Source: Bin80 sp964503085
GTDB lineage: Bacteria > Bacteroidota > Rhodothermia > Rhodothermales > Bin80
Assembly: GCA_964503085.1 (NCBI GenBank)
Contig: CAZCYQ010000006.1
Location: 1 to 64,000, forward strand
Length of the DNA: 64,000 nt
Direction: 5' to 3'
This document shows, in pieces, positions 26,166 to 33,870 of the stretch (its first letter is position 1; every line of letters begins with the position of its first letter). A program made the translations under genes and the position numbers. Below the pieces are notes generated by a model. That model ran no database searches. It was not told the DNA's origin and was given only the letters and a program-made list of their open reading frames with translations.

Positions 26166-27559
26166 GCGTACTGGAAGTCCGCCAGGACCGAAGAAGCATA
26201 GAGATCCAGCACCTGCGCCAGCCCGCTGATCTTGTGTCCAATTTCATCCCATTCATCCGAAGGGGTTGATCCTCGGACGACCCCTGCGCCCGAATAAAGC
26301 CGCATTATTGACCCCGACACAAGACCGGATCGTATCCCGGCGGCGAATTCGGCTTCATTTACACCTATCCACCCTACCGGACCTGCATACCAGCCACGAT
26401 CGAACGGCTCCCGCTCCCGGATAACCTCCAGGGCCAAGTCAGAGGGATATCCTCCAACTGCGGGGGATGGATGCAGTGCTTCCAGCACATCTAGGCTCGT
26501 GTACTCCTGGCGCAGAATCGCACGCAGCCGTGAAACCAGATGAATCTCGGAGGCTAACCGCATGATTGAGGGCTGGACATCCATCGTCACATAGGCGGCC
26601 AGTCGTGCAATCTCCTCCTGTAGGCTGATACGGACAAACTCGTGCTCCCGCTGCTCTTTTGCGCTCCCAAAGAGCTCATCAATCATCCGTTCATCCTCCA
26701 AATCGGAACCCCCACGCGGGCGCGTACCTGCCACCGCCTCACTCTCCACCGAACGCCCCTCTCGCCTGAATAGTCGCTCGGGGGATGCGCCCAAGAATGC
26801 CGTCCCTGGTATCGGTTCAAAAAGAAAATGAAAACAACCGAGAGAATTGCTCCGAAGCTGCTGCAGAATAGAAACCGGCTCCGGGGGAGCTGAAAAATCA
26901 ACTGCGGTTTCTCTTGCTAGGACTACTTTATCCAAGGGAGAGTGTTGAACAGCATGGAGTACCCAACCAACAATGGACTCCCATTTTTGGAGATCAGGAC
27001 AGAAACGGTGCCTGATAGGCTTAGGGAGTTGTTTGAACCCTTGAGCAGGTACCCGAAGTGCCTCAATCTGGTCAAGAATCAGGCTTGCCCGTGCACGGTC
27101 GTCTGGCAATACGACATTACAGCGGAGCATCGTGCCCTTTGAATTCTTGCGAACTTCAAATCTTGGCAGAACAAATCGCCATGCACCAAACGAATCCCAG
27201 TGCACTTCATGCGGTGGGCATAGGTCAAAGCGAATGCCTCCATAGTATCTGACACCATGCTCACAACCTGAGAGCATGGATCCAAGCCCACTGCGTAACG
27301 CCTTCAAGTCAACAGCAGAGGGAGAATACCGGCAATCTGCTTCACCAATCGCGGCTACCTCCATACCATAATCTCGTCCTGACCAGTATAGACGTGCCTC
27401 GTGTGGAAAGTTTGCCAACCATCCGAGCGGAGATACCCCATCAAATGCCACGGAAGCCGTAACTATTCTTCCTTTGGAAGGTGTGTCAGGCTGTTCTAGA
27501 AGGCGTCGGACCCTTGCCCGCAACTCGCTTATCCCGTCTATTCTAACGCCATTCATCAT
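26162..27559 (-). CDS. menF: Isochorismate synthase
   Basis: Chorismate-binding enzyme that opens the menaquinone pathway. 465 residues. C-terminal catalytic part: SPLDKVVLARE (general base Lys), FLGASPERLFRREGR, ESEAVAGTRPRGGSD, VRISLQEEIARL, and LHPSPAVGGYP, GWYAGPVGWIG. The N-terminal third is less conserved. A role in salicylate or siderophore synthesis is less likely, because it is coupled to menD. Its ATG overlaps the stop of the membrane protein gene upstream (four bases). Confidence 0.93.
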   Translation of the reverse strand: MMNGVRIDGISELRARVRRLLEQPDTPSKGRIVTASVAFDGVSPLGWLANFPHEARLYWSGRDYGMEVAAIGEADCRYSPSAVDLKALRSGLGSMLSGCEHGVRYYGGIRFDLCPPHEVHWDSFGAWRFVLPRFEVRKNSKGTMLRCNVVLPDDRARASLILDQIEALRVPAQGFKQLPKPIRHRFCPDLQKWESIVGWVLHAVQHSPLDKVVLARETAVDFSAPPEPVSILQQLRSNSLGCFHFLFEPIPGTAFLGASPERLFRREGRSVESEAVAGTRPRGGSDLEDERMIDELFGSAKEQREHEFVRISLQEEIARLAAYVTMDVQPSIMRLASEIHLVSRLRAILRQEYTSLDVLEALHPSPAVGGYPSDLALEVIREREPFDRGWYAGPVGWIGVNEAEFAAGIRSGLVSGSIMRLYSGAGVVRGSTPSDEWDEIGHKISGLAQVLDLYASSVLADFQYA

Positions 27560-28215
27560 AAGTTCTTCCTCCCTCGAGGCACCTTCTTCTTGAATACATG
27601 TTGGACAATTTTCTGCTCAATGTCCGCGAAATTGGCAAGATTAACGCCATGACGCAACGCACTGCGAACGATAAAAGCTCTCAATATATGGTCCGGTACC
27701 GGAAGTCGATACATCGCTTTCCAGCACCGGATTATAAGCGGTCGCATCAAATATGATAATACGCCCCACCGCAAACATACAAACCCGATCAGCCCCACAG
27801 CTACAGCCTGGTATTGACCCGACATAGCTAATATGGACATTGTTGTAGCATAGAGTATCGCCTGCATCAACACCGCATCCAACACCCTCAACAGGGGCGA
27901 TATCCGACGATTTACCAGCGCCGGCGCGAGTATCTGCCACACTGGAAAAAAAATCAGCACAACTACAGCGATATGCCACGGAGCATAGTAGATTAGACCC
28001 AATGCAAGCAGCCATGCGGACAGCGTGTGCGGGGACCGAATCCACGTATCGGCTCGCGCCAGATGTACCTCAATCGGCTCGCGTTCAAAAACTTCAGCTG
28101 CGTATTCGTTGAGAAGGGAGACCGTGGTTCTGTACCAAACACCGGACTCAGTAAGGATACCCTGCGGAGTATCCCGGTATATAACCGTATTTTTCGGCCA
28201 CAGTGGCCAAGCCAT
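27556..28215 (-). CDS. Membrane protein of unknown function, coupled to menF
   Basis: 219 residues and not recognised. The first 75 residues are soluble, with YRDTPQGILTESGVWYRTTV and EREPIEVHLARADTW. Then there are four hydrophobic segments (about 78-105, 110-130, 135-150 and 155-165). The C-terminus is basic, ending with a run of Lys and Arg. The four-base overlap with menF suggests co-translation, so it may affect quinone synthesis, but nothing in the sequence shows how. Confidence 0.7.
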   Translation of the reverse strand: MAWPLWPKNTVIYRDTPQGILTESGVWYRTTVSLLNEYAAEVFEREPIEVHLARADTWIRSPHTLSAWLLALGLIYYAPWHIAVVVLIFFPVWQILAPALVNRRISPLLRVLDAVLMQAILYATTMSILAMSGQYQAVAVGLIGFVCLRWGVLSYLMRPLIIRCWKAMYRLPVPDHILRAFIVRSALRHGVNLANFADIEQKIVQHVFKKKVPRGRKNL

Positions 28216-28286
28216 GTACGCAGTCGCTCAAGAACGGTGAACTTCAACCCCGACAATACATCGTTGTTGCCCCGCAGAAACGAAAA

Positions 28287-29327
28287 TCACTGCGATCCAA
28301 TGTTAATGAAATATTGGAGTCGCTCGGGAGAAACCGTTACCTGACGTAACATCAATTCAGGTGGATATTGGGCAATCGGTTTGACATGTCCAGTTGTATC
28401 AGCAAATATCTGATCGTACGATACCATGGCCTGAATAAACTGGGATCGCTGTGCTTCGGAAAATTTTGACAAAGGCACCTGATACGTTATCGTCACGAAC
28501 TCTGGATCAAGCTGGACAGTATTGTTTCCGTCAAGGAGACCATCTATCTCAACTCTTACAAGCTCTTTTTGACCCTCTGTGTACTGTGATGCAAGTTGTG
28601 TGACTGTCGCCTCCCTGATGGACAGGTTTACTAGACCAGCCAATGAATCAATCAGATTTACTGAGTAATGAACCGTATCACTGACGCCCTCAACAGTATC
28701 TGAGTCTGTCGGCCATGCTTCCAGTTGACTTACAACAGATGCCGGGCCGAGAACGCGGACACTATCGGGATCAATTTGTACTTCTCCCGTCAAGAAGTAT
28801 GGTGACCGAGGCACAAACACAACGCGTGACTCAATGGGAAGCATGCGTTCCATTTTTACCTCCTTTTGCAGATGTATACGCTCTGGCACAATGCTCTCTA
28901 TTGTTATCTCTTCCGGTAACCGAAGCAGTAATTGTGTTTCCAGTTCAGGTACCGTCGCATCGAAGGTAATTGGGCTGTTCCAGAAACGCGCCTGGAAACG
29001 CTGTACCAACAGGCTCCTTCCTGGACCATACAGGGTCGTGCGAATGATCTTGGGCAATGGTTGCGTCAATGCCGAATCTGTGTTAAGCCCCGAAACACAC
29101 GAAGCAGAGTATGTCAGTTGCTGTGACGCGCAGGTTGCATATTCAACAGATATGTAATGGTTCTCTGACAGACTAAGCAGAAGCCATATTATAATGGAAG
29201 CCATCAGGCTGAAAAGCATCGCCCGTCGCCGAACTCCTGGCGGTCTAGTAGACTCGCCAACAGTTGATGGATCCTCGAATATTGCTCCTCGGACCCTGTA
29301 CCATAACTGTCGCAATACACCCGGCAT
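28287..29327 (-). CDS. YbbR-like domain protein
   Basis: 346 residues. An N-terminal segment of about 35 residues precedes one membrane helix (AMLFSLMASIIIWLLLSLS). The rest is exported and reads as two or three YbbR repeats of about 80 residues, such as RTTLYGPGRSLL and DPDSVRVLGPASVVSQL followed by VEGVSDTVHYSVNLI. This matches CdaR-like proteins, which regulate the diadenylate cyclase CdaA in Firmicutes. No cdaA gene is next to it here, so the partner is unknown. Between a glycosyltransferase and the men genes. Confidence 0.8.
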   Translation of the reverse strand: MPGVLRQLWYRVRGAIFEDPSTVGESTRPPGVRRRAMLFSLMASIIIWLLLSLSENHYISVEYATCASQQLTYSASCVSGLNTDSALTQPLPKIIRTTLYGPGRSLLVQRFQARFWNSPITFDATVPELETQLLLRLPEEITIESIVPERIHLQKEVKMERMLPIESRVVFVPRSPYFLTGEVQIDPDSVRVLGPASVVSQLEAWPTDSDTVEGVSDTVHYSVNLIDSLAGLVNLSIREATVTQLASQYTEGQKELVRVEIDGLLDGNNTVQLDPEFVTITYQVPLSKFSEAQRSQFIQAMVSYDQIFADTTGHVKPIAQYPPELMLRQVTVSPERLQYFINIGSQ

Positions 29328-29390
29328 ATAGCGGTTACTGATGAACTGATTGGATGTGCGTTACCTCAAGAAACATGTCACTGGATCATG

Positions 29391-30641
29391 TCAGCAATTT
29401 GAATCCATCTTCTGCGCCATATTACGATACATTTCTATCAAAGAACGCACAGAGTAGTCCCAATTGTAACATTCCAGCACAGCCTGGTGACCATTTGAGG
29501 CCATTTGCTCGCGACGAGCAGGATTTCTGTAAAGTTCAATTAGACACGAAGCAAAGGCTTCGTGATCCCCGTAAGGCACCACTGCTCCACAATCCGTTGC
29601 TTCAACAACCTGCTGCATGTATGTACAATTGGTTGTGATGAGCGGACGTTGCAGGTACATATAGTGGAACAGCTTATGTGCCACCGTCTTATCGGTATGT
29701 TCGGAGTTAACTAGGGGAATCAGGCAAACGTCGCTGGCTAGAATGTAGCTTTTGATTTCCTCCTGAGGCCGCCAACCTTCAAACACCACATGATCAGTAA
29801 TTCCAAGCAATTCTGCCTGCTGTTCCAATTCTGGTCGAATGCGACCATCCCCGACAATGACCAGCCGTGCTGGGCAGTGTTTTAGCACTAACGGCATGGT
29901 ATCCAGCAGAAAACCCAGGCCGCGATGCAAGTTGATAGTCCCGGTATAAACCAGTGTGAACGCAGATTTATGTGCTTCAATAATGTCTTCCTTAACAGGA
30001 TAACGATCAAAAGCCTTAAGATTGATCGTATTTGGCAAAACAGTTATCTCCTCTTCAGGGCAACCCAATTCGATATAGCGGTCCCGCACCATTTCGGTTA
30101 CTACAATAACCCGACTGGCGCTATTGGCCCATTTTTTCTCTAGTGCTTTCCATCTACGATGACTGATGAACAGCTTCCCCGGGAACCGGGTACTCCATGC
30201 ATACTGTGTTAAAACGGAAACCCATACTTCATGCAGGTCCGCTACCACCGGGACGCCCACATGTTTGCCTGCCCGCAGTGCACCACCGCACATGTACAGG
30301 TCGTGTGCATGAATAACATCAAAGCTGTACTGCTTTCTCAATTGTTGGATTTGCCGTGCAATGTACCAGGACAGGACGGGAATCGTACCCGCAAGCCCCC
30401 GCATCCAGTTACGGATTTTTGGCGGCACATGCCGACGTACGATGGTGAACCCCTGATATTCTTCAATTGGCGCTCTGGTATCAGGAGCAAGGATCAGTAG
30501 TACGACTTCAAATCCCGCCTTCGCCAAGGCATTTGCTTCATTCTCTACGCGGACATCCGGCGGAAACGGTTGATCCAGAATCATTAGAATCCGAAAAGGC
30601 TTTCTGGATTCAGCCTTGCCGTTTTCAAGTGCTGCTCTCAT
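29391..30641 (-). CDS. Glycosyltransferase family 4 protein
   Basis: 416 residues from the ATG at 30641; a TTG three codons earlier at 30650 is also possible. N-terminal GT-B features: ILMILDQPFPPDVRVENEANALAKAGF, DVIHAHDLYMCGG. C-terminal domain: VYTGTINLHRGLGFLLDTMPLV, LVIVGDGRIRPELEQQAELLGI, and the sugar-nucleotide part SDVCLIPLVNSEHTDKTVAHKLFHYMYLQRP. Acceptor and donor are not predictable. 63 bases before the YbbR-like gene. Confidence 0.9.
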   Translation of the reverse strand: MRAALENGKAESRKPFRILMILDQPFPPDVRVENEANALAKAGFEVVLLILAPDTRAPIEEYQGFTIVRRHVPPKIRNWMRGLAGTIPVLSWYIARQIQQLRKQYSFDVIHAHDLYMCGGALRAGKHVGVPVVADLHEVWVSVLTQYAWSTRFPGKLFISHRRWKALEKKWANSASRVIVVTEMVRDRYIELGCPEEEITVLPNTINLKAFDRYPVKEDIIEAHKSAFTLVYTGTINLHRGLGFLLDTMPLVLKHCPARLVIVGDGRIRPELEQQAELLGITDHVVFEGWRPQEEIKSYILASDVCLIPLVNSEHTDKTVAHKLFHYMYLQRPLITTNCTYMQQVVEATDCGAVVPYGDHEAFASCLIELYRNPARREQMASNGHQAVLECYNWDYSVRSLIEMYRNMAQKMDSNC

Positions 30642-31005
30642 ACGCGTCAATACAAATACAGAGACAATGGAAACCCAGTTTATGGCGAAGATCTCAAATT
30701 ACTGAGAAATACCGTACCTTGGAAAACCAAAAAACGGATGGAGTCTAATTTTGTGTACCCCGCAACGATCCTTCCGCACAATTTAGAGCTCGGCATCAAT
30801 TTAGAGACAGCACATCCAGGATCACATACGAGTTTATCTGCGGGCAGCCTGCGCCGTTTGAACGAATGTTTCTCATCTAATCTATGCACGAGTTGACCGT
30901 GATATTGGAAAGCCTGTGGCTCAGACAGGCAATCGGTCAATGTCTACGTCCTGATTCCCTCCATGATTGGGAGGCTAATCCTATAAAAAATAATCTTGTC
31001 ACAGC

Positions 31006-33387
31006 ATGTTAGGCGCCGATATCATTATCGTCCTTACCATCGTCTTGGTCGCGGTTGTCCTGTTCGTCACAGAGTGGGTGCGCTACGACGGCGTAGCACT
31101 CATTGTCCTGCTCGCGTTGGCCATCAGCGGCGTGATCCCAATGTCGCGAGCTGTTGAAGGATTTGCGAATCCCGCTGTCGTCACTATCGCGGCGGTACTT
31201 GTGTTGAGTGGAGGATTATATCGCACCGGTGTTGCCAACCTTCTCGGGACCCAGGTGATTCGCTTTGGCGGGGCTTCCCCGGTACGTCTTACTGCGCTCA
31301 TGATGCTCACTGCTGGGTTTATGTCCGGCCTAATGAATAATATTGCAGCCACAGCGCTTCTGCTGCCGGTGGTGCTTGACATTGCCCGCCGCCTCGGGAT
31401 ACGTCCTTCCAGACTCCTCATCCCACTTGCTTTTGCCTCACTTCTGGGAGGGATGACCACGCTCATTGGGACTGGACCAAATATTCTTCTTTCAAACATT
31501 CTTGAACGCTCGGGTCAGGGCGCGTTCGGGCTCTTCTCCTTCACTCCGCTTGGCACGGCTGCGCTTGTCCTAGGCATTCTGTATATGATCCTCGTTGGGC
31601 GTCACCTCCTCCCAGACCGGCGCTCCAAAAGTGACAGATCAATCACGGAAGTGGATCTGCTGGACCGCTACGCTTTGGAAGAGATGGTTTTCTGTTTGCG
31701 GGTTCCAAAATCCTCAGATCTTAATGGCCGGAACCTCGTGCAGATACAGCTTGGGCGCGCCTTGGGTGCCAATTTGCTCGCTGTCCAGCGGAATGGCAAC
31801 CTCCTTCGAGCCCCCAAGCCGGAGTTTGCGCTACAAGCCGAAGATGTGCTCATCTTTGCAGGCTCCTCCGATGCGATGGATGATTTGCGGTCGTGGGGGC
31901 AATTGGAGAGTGATGGTGACCTGATAGGCCCTCTGAGATCTCTGTTCAAGAAGACCGCAGGCTTCGCTCAGGCAGAAATTGCACCAAATTCTATCATCGC
32001 CGGAAAAACTGTGCGGGAACTGGATGTACGTAATCGCTTCCAAGTCCAAATCATAGCTATCCGGCGTGGGAATAAGACACGCAGTGTTTCTCTCCAGGAA
32101 ATCCGACTAAAAGCGGGAGACATCCTGCTCGTGCTTGGACATCAGGAATACCTGAATCGACGCCCCTTCGCGAATGAGTTCTCCTCAATTACCCAGATGG
32201 ACCTTGATACCGCCACCCGGGAGTACGGTCTTGATCACTGCCTGACACAACTCGAAATACCGGAAGGTTCTGGACTAAACGGACGCACCTTGGCGTCTAC
32301 CCGCCTTGGCCATGCATTCGGCCTTACGGTCATTGAGATTGAGCGCAGCGATGAATCAGGCAGCAGGCGTATTTTTCTTCCGAATGCCTCTAACCTTCTG
32401 AAATCCGGCGACCGTCTCATTGTACAAGCAGAGCCCGAGTCCTTTGCAGTGTTCCGGTCCCTCCAGTTACTTCAGACTCATGAAACTGATGGCGCTTCTC
32501 TGATAAAGGAATTGGAGTCCGAAGAGGTCGGGTTTGCGGAGACCACGCTTTCCCCCACCTCAAAAAATATCGTGGGAAGATCACTGAGCGAAATCTTTTT
32601 TCGGGATTCTTACGGTCTAACCCTCCTCGCAATTTGGCGCGGCGGCGAGACCCTCCACTCCGACATCCATCTCAATGAAACCCCACTGCAGTTCGGGGAC
32701 GCTTTTCTCGTCTATGGCCGGCGAAATAAAGTTCAGTTACTAGAGAAAGATAGGCGCTTCCTGGTACTGACGGCCAAGCTCAGTGAGATATTCAGGATAC
32801 GCCGAGCCCCGGTCGCGGGGGCGATCATGCTAGGGGTCATCCTCTCCGCCTCGGTCAGCCTCTTCCCGGTGCACATCGCCGCACTTCTCGGCGCGCTCCT
32901 CATGGTGTTTACTGGTTGCCTGAGAGGAAACGAAGTGTACAAACTTATCGAGTGGCGCGTTGTCGTCCTACTCGGCGGCATGTTGGCGCTCGGGTTGGCG
33001 ATGGAGGAATCTGGTGCCGCCGAACTTTTGGCACGGGAAGTCATCGGACGGGCCGCAGATGCCGGTCCCCGATTCCTGATTGGGAGCCTTTTCCTGCTTT
33101 GCGCTCTTGCAGCGCAATTCGTGCCCACTTCGGCAGTAGCTGTTCTGGTTGCTCCAATCGCATTGAGTACATCGTTGGAGTTGGGGATCTCCGCCGAGGC
33201 CTTGCTCATGGTTGTTGCTGTCGGATCATCGTGCGCATTTTTGACTCCCTTTGGTCACCCCGTGAATCTTCTTGTTATGAGTGTCGGCGGGTACAAAGTA
33301 ACGGACTACACGCGCACCGGGGCGCCTCTTTTTGTCCTATTACTTCTCTTGGTTGTCTTCCTGTTGCCCGTAGTTTGGCCGCTATGA
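31006..33387 (+). CDS. SLC13-type transporter with four RCK_C domains
   Basis: 793 residues. Two blocks of membrane helices (residues about 1-200 and 600-793) enclose a soluble part with four TrkA-C/RCK_C repeats, at about 215-300, 310-385, 400-490 and 510-590, for example SSDLNGRNLVQIQLGRALGANLLAVQRN and NIVGRSLSEIFFRDSYGLTLLAIWR. Anion-transporter signatures are MNNIAATALLLPV and GTGPNILLSN in the first block and VPTSAVAVLVAP in the second. Similar proteins carry sodium and sulfate or dicarboxylate. Substrate unknown. It stands alone; a small CCTCC/GGAGG hairpin precedes it. Confidence 0.88.
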   Translation: MLGADIIIVLTIVLVAVVLFVTEWVRYDGVALIVLLALAISGVIPMSRAVEGFANPAVVTIAAVLVLSGGLYRTGVANLLGTQVIRFGGASPVRLTALMMLTAGFMSGLMNNIAATALLLPVVLDIARRLGIRPSRLLIPLAFASLLGGMTTLIGTGPNILLSNILERSGQGAFGLFSFTPLGTAALVLGILYMILVGRHLLPDRRSKSDRSITEVDLLDRYALEEMVFCLRVPKSSDLNGRNLVQIQLGRALGANLLAVQRNGNLLRAPKPEFALQAEDVLIFAGSSDAMDDLRSWGQLESDGDLIGPLRSLFKKTAGFAQAEIAPNSIIAGKTVRELDVRNRFQVQIIAIRRGNKTRSVSLQEIRLKAGDILLVLGHQEYLNRRPFANEFSSITQMDLDTATREYGLDHCLTQLEIPEGSGLNGRTLASTRLGHAFGLTVIEIERSDESGSRRIFLPNASNLLKSGDRLIVQAEPESFAVFRSLQLLQTHETDGASLIKELESEEVGFAETTLSPTSKNIVGRSLSEIFFRDSYGLTLLAIWRGGETLHSDIHLNETPLQFGDAFLVYGRRNKVQLLEKDRRFLVLTAKLSEIFRIRRAPVAGAIMLGVILSASVSLFPVHIAALLGALLMVFTGCLRGNEVYKLIEWRVVVLLGGMLALGLAMEESGAAELLAREVIGRAADAGPRFLIGSLFLLCALAAQFVPTSAVAVLVAPIALSTSLELGISAEALLMVVAVGSSCAFLTPFGHPVNLLVMSVGGYKVTDYTRTGAPLFVLLLLLVVFLLPVVWPL

Positions 33388-33870
33388 TACCTGGCCGCAC
33401 GCTGTGTTTCGGTTAAGACCCGTGGGCCTAACAGTCATTGCAACATCGGTACGTCATAACCACTCTACCATAACCACTCTACGGTGATACCATTAAGTAT
33501 CGCTGGCGAAATTGGTACTTGACGCTGAACAGGATCAATCATTGGAGCACAGGGAATTCGTCAATTCGCCCAGTAAGAATACTGTGGGCCTTGCAGCGAA
33601 GGATCTGGAGAACGTTCAACTCAAGAAAATCTCTGCCTCCTGGTACTGCTTTACGCTCCAGGTGAGGAACTAATTCCTGATCTGCCCTCGAATCAGGGAA
33701 CTGCTCGGGAATTGGATGCTTCTTTGGATGAGATTCTCAAAGAGGGGCTCGATGTAATGAAGAAGTGAGATCGGCTACGAGAGTGCCAAATGGTAGCAAA
33801 TCAGCAAAGTAGGCTTCAATACCGGACCGAAAGGCGGCGAAAGGTTCGCATCTCGGTTTAGCGCCGCCAA
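33388..33870. other. Intergenic region with a tandem repeat and short open stretches
   Basis: About 480 bases with no supported gene. It contains a tandem 14-base repeat at 33455-33482. A frame ending at about 33768 (APGEELIPDLPSNQG, ARELDASLDEILKEG) has coding-like composition but no start codon and may be the decayed end of a gene. Confidence 0.4.
33455..33482. repeat. Tandem 14-base duplication
   Basis: CATAACCACTCTAC occurs twice without a gap, at 33455-33468 and 33469-33482. This looks like a recent slippage duplication. Confidence 0.75.

Noticed and set aside
33388..33870. Transposase or mobile element remnant
   Set aside because: No transposase motif or terminal inverted repeats; only a 14-base tandem duplication.
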